Source of the DNA: Cyclaneusma minus
Taxonomy: Eukaryota; Ascomycota; Leotiomycetes; Marthamycetales; Marthamycetaceae
Direction: 5' to 3'
DNA: 64,000 nucleotides
Assembly (NCBI GenBank): GCA_037179335.1
Contig: JAKZHN010000029.1
Coordinates: 310,001 to 374,000 of the forward strand
In this document: positions 21,622 through 31,277 of the stretch, in pieces
Layout: every line of letters begins with the position of its first letter
How positions within the stretch are numbered: position 1 is the stretch's first letter
The notes under the pieces: model-generated
What the model was told of the DNA's origin: nothing
Seen by the model: only the letters and a program-made list of their open reading frames with translations
The model's database searches: none
Made by a program: the position numbers and the translations under genes

Positions 21622-23523
21622 ATGCCTCGTCCCAAGCGCACCAAGGTTGCGCCTGCGCCCCGCGCCCACAAGCCTGCCGCCGCCAATCCCGTGCGCAAAG
21701 TCAAGGAGGATACTGTCGAGTCTGAGGACCTATACGGAGTCAGCGACCAGGAGAACCGGCCCGCCGCGAGAGCGAAGCGCACCAAGACAAGCCATCCCAA
21801 CGAATCTGCCACGCGCAAACAGACTACCCCTCGGCCTCTTAACACGACAATGGCTTTGACACGCGAACAGAACCAGGCTTTGGAGGGCCAGCGGACCAGG
21901 AGAGGCAGGGCCTTACAGAGACTTGATGCCGAAAACAGCGCCAATACCAGTCCCAGCCAAATTGTGACAGAGACGCCAGTGGCCTCGCAAAGCAGTCCCG
22001 AGATCGAGCACAGTCGGCGGGAGCAGCCGACACCTGCGATTGATACCTCTGTGCTTGTTGCTGGGAACTTCCGCAGGCGGCCTCGTCAGCCTAGCATTTT
22101 GGGACGCGCAGTACCAAGAGCAAGGTCGGACAGTTTGGGATCTGACCTGAGCGATGCCGGGAATCTTACCAGTCTGCCCGGAAACACCACACCTGCAGTT
22201 GGAGCTTTGGGGAAGAGGCAAAGGCAGCCCAGCATTCTCGGACAGCAAAGCGTGTTACGGGCGAAGCCTAGCATTGAATCTATGAATGCTGGCATGGAAA
22301 CACCTGGTAATGTCAGCTCGGCTCTCAAGTTTGGTGCTTTCAGACGCAGGCCTCGCCAGCCGAGTATTCTAGGAACGGCACAGAAGATCCGACAGCAGAT
22401 CAGCCAACCTGATGAAGAAGAAAGCGAATATGATTTTGATCCTCTCGATGGCTCTGCCCGTCAGAGTCCGTCGAATCGCCCGTCCTCTGTCCAGCAAGGT
22501 CAATCTTCACCTTTGAATCCTCGAAAGCGAAAACTATCACAAGTCCAAGTACCACGCTCGCCGCCACCGGCTGCTTCCATAGAATCAGATAACGAGCCTG
22601 AAATTATCCCAGCTACTGCTTCTGGTACTTCCAGGGACCAGAGCGAGCTACCACAATCTTCCCCTGCAGAACCACAAGTCCAGCAGCCAGCAGCTCCCTC
22701 TTCCGGTCCCCCCGACCAATACAGCGAAACTATGGCCCCACCACGAAGCAGCAGCAGCCCGGCGCCACCAAGTCCTGTCGTTATTCAAGCCGCGCGACGA
22801 GCCAACAACCAACGAGCAGCCCCTATTCGGCGCCAGCCAGCGCGAAGACCAGCAACTCCCTCCGATCCTCCGTCATCACCTCCCTCCCTAACTCACTCAC
22901 CCAATGGCCCTTATATAAAGAAAAACACAAAGAACGCACGTCAAGCCCCTCCTGCCCCGAAAACGCTATCAACCGCCCAGCTGCAAGCACTTCTCCCCCG
23001 CCGTCGACGCCAGCAGCCACGTGACACCTTTGACTTCGAAGACGACGATGCAAGCGAGGTTGACCTCACTGGCCTAGCATCCGACGACGACGAGCTCAGC
23101 CATCTGGGTACCACCACAGCACGACGCCCGAATCCACGACAAGCCTCACGTACTCCGGCGCCTCGACGTGCAGCAAACACGGCCGCAAAAGGCAAAGCCA
23201 AGGCTACGCTCAAACCAAAACCCAAAACTCCTGGTGCATCATCGCGTAAGACTTATGGCGGCCCAAGAACTGCCGCTTCTACGTCGGATAAGGCGAATGC
23301 TGCTGTGGAGGAGGACGATGAGGAGGCTGGGGGGCTAGAGGAAGGCGATAGTTTGGGTCCGATCCCGGATGATGAGGAGAGCCCTGAGAACAGCGAGGAG
23401 CTGGAGGCGCACGTGGGACAGGAGCTGAAAAAGGCAGTGCGGAAGTTCAAGGAGGTTGATGAGTGGGAGTTGGAGTTTGAGGAGGCGACGCAGTCGAGTA
23501 GCTCGCCCAGGGATGCGAGGTAG
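21622..23523 (+). CDS. Basic disordered protein with three RxRxxS motifs (PRQPSIL repeats)
   Basis: Single-exon 633-residue protein, not recognised. It is rich in Arg, Pro, Ser, Ala and Gln. A short motif occurs three times, near residues 148, 197 and 238: RRRPRQPSILG, GKRQRQPSILG and RRRPRQPSILG. Each contains Arg at -5 and -3 to the Ser, the consensus of AGC-type kinases. Around residues 430-500 is a PP/SP-rich part, followed by LQALLPRRRR and an acidic DFEDDDASEVDLTGLASDDDE. The C-terminus is acidic and ends in a conserved-looking helix (KKAVRKFKEVDEWELEFEEA). Composition suggests a nuclear or chromatin-associated scaffold; this is inference. Confidence 0.7.
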   Translation: MPRPKRTKVAPAPRAHKPAAANPVRKVKEDTVESEDLYGVSDQENRPAARAKRTKTSHPNESATRKQTTPRPLNTTMALTREQNQALEGQRTRRGRALQRLDAENSANTSPSQIVTETPVASQSSPEIEHSRREQPTPAIDTSVLVAGNFRRRPRQPSILGRAVPRARSDSLGSDLSDAGNLTSLPGNTTPAVGALGKRQRQPSILGQQSVLRAKPSIESMNAGMETPGNVSSALKFGAFRRRPRQPSILGTAQKIRQQISQPDEEESEYDFDPLDGSARQSPSNRPSSVQQGQSSPLNPRKRKLSQVQVPRSPPPAASIESDNEPEIIPATASGTSRDQSELPQSSPAEPQVQQPAAPSSGPPDQYSETMAPPRSSSSPAPPSPVVIQAARRANNQRAAPIRRQPARRPATPSDPPSSPPSLTHSPNGPYIKKNTKNARQAPPAPKTLSTAQLQALLPRRRRQQPRDTFDFEDDDASEVDLTGLASDDDELSHLGTTTARRPNPRQASRTPAPRRAANTAAKGKAKATLKPKPKTPGASSRKTYGGPRTAASTSDKANAAVEEDDEEAGGLEEGDSLGPIPDDEESPENSEELEAHVGQELKKAVRKFKEVDEWELEFEEATQSSSSPRDAR

Positions 23524-23988
23524 GCTTACTCGCTCATTCTTTTGTGCTACCTTGGGTTGTTGGAGTCATCGGAGGTTTGATGTCTGTCTGATACGCCTTT
23601 TGCAAGCTGAGGGTCGCGAGCGTGCTTCCTTATACTACGGATGGATCGACTTGCGGGTAAGGAGAAAAGCCATGTCGCTGGGAATTATCTGCTTGCTCTG
23701 GCGCTAAGGGGCTTTTGCTTATATTAGTCGTTAGCGGATAGGTATGCAAATAGCCTTCACTTTCCATGTTTGAATTGATGTTTCTAAGTTTTGAAACATG
23801 GACAGTAATTACCATCTCAAGGGATTAGTAGTGATAAAATCTATATCTTCGCCACAGCATAACAAAGACCACGATCCGCTCCTTGGACTAGGTTCAAGGG
23901 GGAAGATCAAGATCCTAGGGACTTCGGCGGCTGTTTGGCAGTGGCTTAACCCTTCGTTCATCCAAGCAAGCCGCTTTCCTATATTCTA
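23524..23988. other. Intergenic region before MITE A3
   Basis: 3' flank of the preceding gene and single-copy sequence. No supported gene. Confidence 0.4.
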
Positions 23989-24210
23989 CAGTGGGTGGAA
24001 AAAGTCTAAATACGGCCTACAGTCTCCGCTGGATTGCGAATATTCCAAATAACCAGGAATATTCCCAGTAACTAGGAATATTCCAGGTGCTTTGGGATAT
24101 TCTAAGTAATTTAAAACATTCCAAATTATTGGAAATATTTCTAGTTATTTGGGATATTTACAATTATTCGGAGACTATAAACCGTATTCAGACTTTTTTC
24201 AACCTTCAGT
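23989..24210. mobile_element. MITE-like inverted-repeat element, family A copy 3 (inverted)
   Basis: Begins CAGTGGGTGGAAAAAGTCTA directly after TA and ends in a degraded terminus (CAGACTTTTTTCAACCTTCAG). The subterminal sequence CTGGATTGCGAATATTCC at the left corresponds to the inverse of the right side of copy 1, so it lies in opposite orientation. About 222 bp, with several GGAATATTCC-like units inside. Confidence 0.7.
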
Positions 24211-24503
24211 CAAGGGCGTTGTTGACTGCATCACAATTCATATCAGGGAACAACTACAGGAGTGCAACATGTTATGTTAAGAATACCGTACTGACGCCGA
24301 TCTAGTATGATGTAAAGCTCCCCATGTATTAGTTATGAACAGCAGAAGGTATCGTCAGCAAAAGCTCTTGTTCTTCCCACCTCTGTCGCCCTAAAAAAAA
24401 GCAGATATGATAGCTCGCGTCAAACATCGCTTGATTCTCAGCAAATAAAGCCATCCTCGCCATGATCCCATGCTTGTAGCCCACCCGCACATCAAGCTTT
24501 TAT

Positions 24504-25800
24504 CTACATAGATATCACCGCACAAACCATCGCATATCTGGCCCCCGGTGGGCGGCATATCGCCTGATCCTCCACCACACCAGCTCCTACCATTCCCATT
24601 CCTAACTCTACTCCATCGTGGGAGAAGAAGTATTGCCCCTGAATTCGAGCCATAGTCAGATACCTCGGAGAATTTCCTAGCCCCTCCTCTATGCTAACGA
24701 GGCGATCATCCTCGTCCTCGATGTCCACGACGAACACCCCTTCGATATCGAGCAGGATGCCTTTCAACTCAACCAAAAAAATCCATGAACGACTTGGGTC
24801 TGCGGGTGGCTAAAATCCGGACCACACTATCGGCCATCATGTGCGTCCGATCATCCTCAATATCATCCAGGGATGGTCGGCCCGCTATCACGTTCAGTAC
24901 AATGAACGCGATCTTGTCCACCTGGTGCCAGCAAGCGACCTTGCCCCAACCCCCGGAATGCCGCCATAACCGATCCCATATAGGCGTGTCTTGGAAAGTC
25001 GGGAGATACTCCGTAGCCGCAGCTATCCATATCCATCGTGAGAGGCATGGCCGTGTGCCCGAGCACTCGTCGTAGCCGGCAATGCGCTCTAAGATGGCTC
25101 GAGTGTATGTTGCTGCCTTGGTGGAGAGGCCTGATACCGACTGTATCGTGAGAAGATTCAGTTGGGCAAGATGCTCCACGAAGTCCTCGCTGCGGACACT
25201 CGGGTGTTGTTCCATAACCCCCCATGTGTGCTGAGGGATGAAGTTCATCCTCTTGGCAGGAATCGTTGTTTCTTGTTGGATGCATCGACCAAGTATCATT
25301 GGTGGTCCTTGGGGAATAGCAGGCAAGATCGCTCAGCCGCCACACCGAAAACACGAAGGGCGAACACATGCCACGAAAAACCGCCAAGCATATCCCCCGC
25401 TGAGCTCCTATCCTCTATTCACGGCCCGTAGGCATCCTTCAATACCTGAGCCAGATCTTCCCTAGAAATTGTGTTCTAATCAACTGTGACGAATCCGGGT
25501 CGAAGTCGTGGGGACGAGGAGGGTTCACGAGGAACGGGTATATCCCAACCCGAGGCTGGTGGCTCTCCACCGTGGCATTTTCGACCGTCTTCTGCTTCTG
25601 ACAAGAGCCTGGGTAGTTGTGGCTCCTCCGCCGATGTTGGGGTATCCAAATACCATGGCGTTGTTCGCGGCATTTCGTCGATACTCGTGCTCTCAATCGT
25701 GACATGGACCTTTGGTGTTTTGATTATTAGCGAGGTCTCGTTAATATTTGTCGTTGCAGTAACCGAATCGTCCTGGATATTCAAGCATCAGTGAATGCCC
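24504..25800 (-). pseudogene. Degraded protein-coding gene of unknown family
   Basis: On the minus strand, protein-like segments follow each other in different frames. About 25784-25476 reads a polar stretch (MNIQDDSVTATTNINETSL...). Then comes HDFDPDSSQLIRTQFLGKIWLR in another frame, then SSAGDMLGGFSWHVFALRVF with nearby stops. About 25300-24769 reads an open segment rich in Trp (SRWIWIAAATEYLPTFQDTP). At 24775-24781 a run of seven T (minus strand) separates RPKSFMDFF from LVELKGILLDIEGVFVVDIEDEDD one frame away, as expected from a one-base slip. No intron explains all the changes. I do not recognise the ancestor. Confidence 0.5.
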
Positions 25801-26225
25801 AAACGAAAGATGTCAGGTCAACGAACGGATGAGGAGGAATCTGCGAGTTTGAGCAGCTCGTCGGCTATCTTTTGAAACCTTGAAGCAGCGGACTTGAGAC
25901 GGTTGTTAGCAAACTCGGCAGACTCGCCATTACTCAGATGATTATACCTTTAGGAGTTGGGTCTTCGTTTTACCCGCATAACCCCCCTTCCGCCATCAAT
26001 AGTTCCCTCGGAACTTGTACTGCGAGTCGATTCCGAGGTAATCACAGTGCTAGCACGTAGATGTCGGTTCAGGTTGTTGTATTGTCTATGGAAGGGGAGA
26101 GCTTAGAGCTCTTCCCAGCTATCTACTGCTTGCCTGCGCGCTTAGCCCTGGCGTGGTCTCTGGTATATATTTCACGCATCCAGTTGCGCTACGAAATCCA
26201 ACGGATACGAGTGTTGCGAAATTAA
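25801..26225. other. Intergenic region leading into degenerate tandem repeats
   Basis: No supported gene. Its last ~40 bases enter the degenerate tandem repeat described at 26185-26345. Confidence 0.4.
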
Positions 26226-26345
26226 ATGTGTACGGGCTTTACGAAATCCTACCCGTACGGGCTTTACGAAAACTACCGCGTACCGGAGTTACGAAGACTA
26301 ACAGATACCGGAGTTCCAGAGACTAACAGATACCGCAGCCCTAAG
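26185..26345. repeat. Degenerate tandem repeat (TACGAAA..TACC.GTACGGG type)
   Basis: Imperfect units of about 24-30 bp recur: CTACGAAATCCAACGGATACG, TTTACGAAATCCTACCCGTACGG (with the variant TTTACGAAAACTACCGCGTACCGG), GTTACGAAGACTAACAGATACCGG and GTTCCAGAGACTAACAGATACCG. They overlap the 5' end of the following open frame, making its N-terminus doubtful. Confidence 0.6.
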
Positions 26346-27163
26346 CCTGTATGGATTTCTGAGTACAACGGGCGAGAAGTAACGCAAACGGGGCGAGTAC
26401 TAATTGGGTGGATGGGAATTTCAGAGTTGCGAGGTGTGCGGGTCGAGGCCAGCGTACTTGCCATCCTGAGAAGGAAGGAGGCACCTTCCATACGGAAGAT
26501 GCCACTAATACAGGAACGCATACAAGAACATGAACTCGAGCGAAACAGAATCAACATCTGTCATCTACTCTACCGCCAGCTGTCTCAATTCATCCTTGCC
26601 AGTTTCAACCTTGGAGCGAGCTCTAGGTACCTGGGAGAGAGGAGCTATACGCCCTCTCTTTCCATAGACAATAACAACCGACCTGAAGCGACCCATGTGC
26701 TAGCACTAGTGATTACCTCTGAATCGACATTGCATGAGACGGAAGAGCAAAAGAAACAGCTCTACCACAGATTGGAGGCTGCTTACCGACCCTCCGAGAA
26801 CAAGACGCTGCTGGAGTCTATCGAAAGAAAGCTGGATCTGATGACGGATGGTCAGAAGAGTCTGGCACAAAGGGTAGAGGCTCTCGAAGCGCGGCCGGAC
26901 GCTGATGGTCGGAAGAACCAGGTATGGTGCTGCCCATATCTCGGTTGGTGTTTTTGTGCTAACATCCATAGGCTGCCACCGCACTCCGCGAGATCTTAGG
27001 CGATGCCAAAATCGACAAACTGGTCGCTCTTTATTCCACATTGGAAAAGGCGACAACGGTACTAGAGACGTGGACGTCAGAGCGTTCCGGCACAATGGCC
27101 ACCGAGAAGAACCAGCTTTTCGAACTAATGAAGAACTTCGCCGCCGACCTGTACCAAGGATGA
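26226..27163 (+). CDS. Coiled-coil hypothetical protein, possibly truncated
   Basis: Two exons, 26226-26921 and 26972-27163, with a 50 bp intron (GTATGG donor, GTGCTAAC branch, CATAG acceptor) joined in phase 0 (RKNQ|AATALREILGD). About 295 residues. The first ~90 residues are encoded by the degenerate tandem repeat and may not be translated; an in-frame ATG at 26499 (MPLIQERIQEHELERNRIN) is an alternative start. Residues from about 170 are helical and heptad-like (HETEEQKKQLYHRLEAAY, LLESIERKLDLMTDGQKSLA). The stop at 27161 lies inside a segment that in another frame matches the gene downstream, suggesting the natural C-terminus was replaced. Confidence 0.5.
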
Positions 27164-27241
27164 GAACATCAAGGACTTCGTGCGATACTGGACGAGCCAG
27201 TTCAAGCTGCGCAAAGCAACATTAGATGGAGAGATGAAGTC
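27140..27241 (+). repeat. Out-of-frame relic of the GIY-YIG-like gene
   Basis: In the frame CCG ACC TGT ACC AAG this reads TKDENIKDFVRYWTSQFKLR then KATLDGEMK. It closely matches TKEDNVKEFLRYWTSQFETS then KATLDEVMK encoded at about 27940-28022. The nucleotide match includes a block of GA/C-ACATCAAGGA-type bases and TGGAC-AGCCAGTTC. It is a partial duplication of the downstream gene, now overlapping the 3' end of the coiled-coil gene. Confidence 0.75.
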
Positions 27242-27494
27242 TGAATGACACCAGGGTCCTGACCAAGCTGCCACCAAATCCCACGGCACATGATTATGAT
27301 GTGCTCAAACAACAGTGAATCACTCACCATGATGACGTACATGATACACTTTACTAACCAGCTAATACAGACTTGATCCGAATGGAATTTCGCTGGACCA
27401 TCAACGCAGTCTCCTATTCTCTCTCCATGCACATGGAAATGGTGCATTTTCAAACGTACTATGGAGGATCCTTGATGGACGGACATCCTTCGAA

Positions 27495-28697
27495 ATGAAC
27501 AAAGGGCATATATACGAAGTCCTCGCACTGATACCCAGTGAACTCCTTCACCTTATGCTGGGCAACCGGCTCAACACGATCATGACACTACCAAACCATC
27601 AGGAGAGACAATGGAGGTTACCTGATGACCCGCTTCCAATGTCGGCGATCGATCGAGGAAGCCTCCTCGATTCACCTGGTATATACGCGCTGATCGCCTG
27701 TACTCGAGCTGGAGATCTGCCTACATGGCGCCTATTCTTCGCAACCATTGAAGATATGCTGTTGTACTCCCTACAGTCGAAGCCAACGGGCGGACTGGGG
27801 AGAGAGAGGTTGGAAGCGATTGCACCGGCAGACTGGGCGAGAAAATCTGCCGAATTGGTGAGACGTATTGACTTTGAACGAGGCCCGGGCAGTCGCTGGG
27901 GGACCAATGCGATTTGGGAGGGTAGACGATATCCCACCAAGGAGGACAACGTCAAGGAATTCCTGCGATATTGGACAAGCCAGTTCGAAACGAGCAAAGC
28001 AACCTTGGATGAAGTCATGAAGAGGCCACTGATCAACGTTGGATGGTCATGTAACACCCGCGACCGGAAAAGACAACACGACAAGCACCATGGGGCGAGC
28101 AATGGTCTAGGGAGGTGAGTTGAACTGAAATGTGCTTTCTAGAGAGGATTGACACTGATTGAGCATAGATTGTTCGAAATCATTTGCTGGCGAGCGGATA
28201 ATCGGTTCGAACAACGATTTGTGAGGATAGTGAACGTCGTGAACGCCGACATTGCCCAATATGGGGAACATATCTTGTCGATACTGTCTGCCTCATACCT
28301 CGAGTATGGCGGCCTGAACACGGTCCAGGGGGGGAGCGGGGGCATGAGGACGGTACTCAACAAGCAGATCGAAGAAGACCCACGGATGTTCGAAAAGTCG
28401 GCAAGGTTGACAATCTTGCACAAGACCATAGACCCGAATCTGGCGAACATAGAGGCGCAGGCGAAGTGGGGTCTTTGGGCGGGGGCCACCACTGTCGGAG
28501 ATATTGCGGCGCGCGAGAAAGAGGTTCATGAGAAGGTGGCGATACAGTGCCGGAAGGATGTAGGAAAACTACAAGCGACCATAGGAAAAGCGAGTTCGGC
28601 GTCAGAGGCCGTCGTGAAGGCAGCAGTGGAAGCGGCGAAGGACTATGAGAAAGCACGCCATATGGCCGAGGTTATGAAGAGGGCCCTAGGGCGGTGA
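27495..28697 (+). CDS. Fungal hypothetical protein with GIY-YIG-like segment
   Basis: Two exons, 27495-28114 and 28169-28697, with a 54 bp intron (GTGAGT donor, CATAG acceptor, phase 2); 382 residues from this ATG. The open frame continues upstream to about 27370 with protein-like sequence (LHAHGNGAFSNVLWRILDGR) behind a GCTAATACAG acceptor, so a 5' exon is probably missing. Around residues 175-200 lies INVGWSCNTRDRKRQHDKHH, then SNGLGRLFEII. It resembles the VGY...R..QH..H..SN core of a lineage of fungal proteins and, more loosely, the GIY-YIG endonuclease fold with its Arg and His. The C-terminus (about 290-380) is helical and Ala/Lys/Glu-rich. Catalytic activity is unproven. Confidence 0.6.
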
Positions 28698-28729
28698 TAT
28701 GGGACCGATGACTGGAAGCCACCAGTATC

Positions 28730-29055
28730 TCAAAGGGTGGTGTCTTTAGTTATCGTGACGGCGGCCTGTTTCTTGAGAAATCGAGTCTCTGAGTTTCCGG
28801 TGTCTTGTTTCTCGGCATGGTGTACAGTTCTCCGCTTCTTTCTGTTCCCCGACGTCGAGTCGATTCTTGTGGGAGCCGTTGTTGCCGGAGGGTATTCGGT
28901 TTGCGGGCAGAATGATCGTGAAGATCTGACCACTTCTTTCAAGTCCACACAGGAGGCTGTGATAGCGGCCATGATCACCGACTTGTTAGCATTTCCGAGG
29001 GATCAGGCTCATGCTGCAGAGAACTCACCATGGTCCGAGTCGATGGCAGACCCAT
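28730..29055 (-). CDS. Candidate small two-exon protein
   Basis: Exons 29055-29029 and 28981-28730 on the minus strand flank a 47 bp intron with a very good GTGAGT donor and ATGCTAACAAG branch/acceptor. The joined frame gives 92 residues starting MGLPSTRTMSVIMAAITAS. The second half is Lys/Arg/Thr-rich (GNRKKRRTVHHAEKQDTG). No family is recognised. Support comes only from the intron signals and open frame; an opposite-strand open frame of similar length exists, so this may be spurious. Confidence 0.35.
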
Positions 29056-29466
29056 GTTCACTTCAGAAGGACTCGAGGTGCGAATCGGTGAGATGGGAAC
29101 TATAGAGGTATCTTGGGTGTGCCGCCCTTCTGGTACGCAGCTTCAATGGTTTTCACTTGGCACGGAGCAAACGACTCGAGCTGTTTCGACACAGCGGCGT
29201 TAACGTATGCGCTTTGTATAGGAGACCTCAGGAGCTAGGGGAAGAATTTTATGTATTTAGAGACATTATTGAGATGGGATACAACGTATTTTTGGATGAA
29301 AGGCCCTAAACAACTCGTAAGCTTGATGACATTGCTATTCTAGGAGATCTCACATCGAGTCATCGAGACCGAACCTCCCGAACCGCACGACCAACGACCG
29401 ATAACTGGATCCCGGGTATCCATCTTGAAAAGAAGTTTGAGTCTATGTACCCATATTCTCTCCATT
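29056..29466. other. Intergenic region before PRO1 3' end
   Basis: No supported gene or repeat. Confidence 0.4.
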
Positions 29467-31044
29467 CTAATCCGCATGCTCCCTCCCCAACACACTAATG
29501 TTCTCCCTCAGAGCCACATAGTCACTATCCGCATAGCCCAGCAACTGCTGAATTTCCTTACTCTTCATCCCCTTAATCCTGGCAATCTCCACTGATGAAT
29601 AGTTCACCAGCGCGCGGCCTACCTCCACCGGCGTGCCTTTCCACAGCTTCGCTCCTTCTTCTGTAGCGCCAGCGGGATCAGCGCGCTCAACGACAACGAG
29701 TCGCACAGCCTCCTGCTGCGCAAACGAGCCTTCGACATCGATGATGCCGACGGGCAAGAGTCCTGCTTTGTCAACGAGCGCGCGGTGGGCGCCGGAATCG
29801 ATGTACAGTACCCCGTGCGGGGAGAGACCGTGGGCAAGCCAGATCTTGCGGTCCCGGATGGGGTGGGCGCGGGGAAGGAAGCGTGTGTGGAGGGGGGCTG
29901 GAATAAGAGCAGGGGCTTCGAGATGCATGGAGTCGAGAGTTGAGGTGGGAGGATTCGAGGTGGGTGTCAGGGTGCCGCCGTTGGCTGTCTTTTCCGACTG
30001 CAGGTAGCGCACTATGTTGGCGATGTTGCCGGGGTTCGAGGAGCGTGTTACGATGGTTGTTACGCCGGCGCAGGTGGCAAGACCGGCGGCAACGATCTTT
30101 GTGGACATGCCGCCTGTACCAAGGCTGGAACCGGCGCTGGAGACTAAGGGGTTGTTAGCTGCTGTGTTGGTCACATATCAGGGGAGTTAGTGTCGGTTGA
30201 CAGCTCAGGGGTAGACGTGGGATGTGGGTATCTGGTGGGAAGCATGGTGAGAAGCATACCATCAGCTTTCAGAGCAGAAATGTTCTCTACAACCTCGATA
30301 GCTTTGGCGTCTGGATTTGTCCGTGGGTTCTTGTCATACAAACAGTCGACGTCTGTCATGAGAAACAGGTAGTCGGCATGAACCATGGCTGCAGTGATGG
30401 CAGAAAGCGTGTCATTGTCGCCGAACTTGATTTCAGAAACAGCCAGAGTATCGTTCTCATTGACGATTGGAATGACACCCATTTCCAATAGCTCCATGAA
30501 AGTGTTCTGGGCATTCTGATACTGAGTTCTCTGTTGTCGTGTTAGCATAGCATCATCAAGCTTCAGGCAGGGAAGTTGATGACATACGACGGCAATATCA
30601 TTTCTGGTAAGCAGTATCTGGGCTACTGGCTGGTTGAAGTGACTGAAAAGGTTGTCCCACATACTCATCAGACGACATTGGCCTATTGCCGCCAAGGCCT
30701 GTTCATGATGGTCAGCAGCTTGTTTCCTCGAGCTTTGTTTCCAGCAGATATGCATACTTGGACAGCAGGCAAGTGTTTGGGCTTTTTCTCAATGTTCATG
30801 CGTCTTAAGCCGACGGCAATGGCACCAGACGACACGAGAATAACTTTGTGGCCGTCATGGCGGAGCTTGACGGCAGTTTCGACGATGATGGAGAGGATAG
30901 ACAGCAGAGGCTCATGAGTCTTCTCGTCCACAATCGAGCTTGAACCTGTCACATTCGGTTTGGTTAGCCAGGCGGAAACTCAGGCTTCTTGAGGAGAAAA
31001 TTACCCAGTTTTATGACAATAGTCAGGGGCTTTGATCCCTTCAT
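29467..31044 (-). CDS. PRO1: Glutamate 5-kinase (gamma-glutamyl kinase), proline biosynthesis
   Basis: Five exons: 31044-31005, 30945-30758, 30698-30588, 30530-30260 and 30143-29467. Introns are 57-116 bp with GTAATT/GTATGC/GTATGT donors and a CTAAC branch. The joined frame is 428 residues, the same length as yeast Pro1. It phosphorylates glutamate to gamma-glutamyl phosphate, the first committed and feedback-inhibited step to proline. The kinase domain starts TIVIKLGSSSIVDE, with VILVSSGAIAVGLRRM, IPIVNENDTLAVSEIKFGDN and MTDVDCLYDKNP, the expected nucleotide- and glutamate-binding segments. GTGGMSTKIVAA follows near residue 215. A C-terminal PUA domain is present (GVLYIDSGAHRALVDKAGLL). The gene diverges from ATP23 across 233 bp. 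Confidence 0.92.
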
Positions 31045-31277
31045 CGTGTCTTCTTGAATCATGAATCATAAAGCATGGATCATGCAGGTTGATGGTGAAG
31101 GTGCGAGACTCGTCTTCTACATCAAGTACCTCCAAAAGAGCGCCGGGGCCGTGCGTTATCGGCGGCAAGGTTACACCACACCCTGGCCCCAGACAGCAAC
31201 TATGTTCCAACGACGTCAATTTCAGTCCAAAAATCTCCATTGAACCCCCATTTCTGCCAATTGGCCCTCAAACCGCC
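31045..31277. promoter_or_regulatory. Divergent promoter between PRO1 and ATP23
   Basis: 233 bp separates two start codons on opposite strands, so both promoters must lie here or in the first introns. No specific factor site is claimed. Confidence 0.6.

Noticed and set aside
18002..24210. CRISPR array or centromeric satellite interpretation of the regular AATATTCC units
   Set aside because: The units are degenerate, have no unique spacers, and are confined to ~200 bp elements with terminal inverted repeats.
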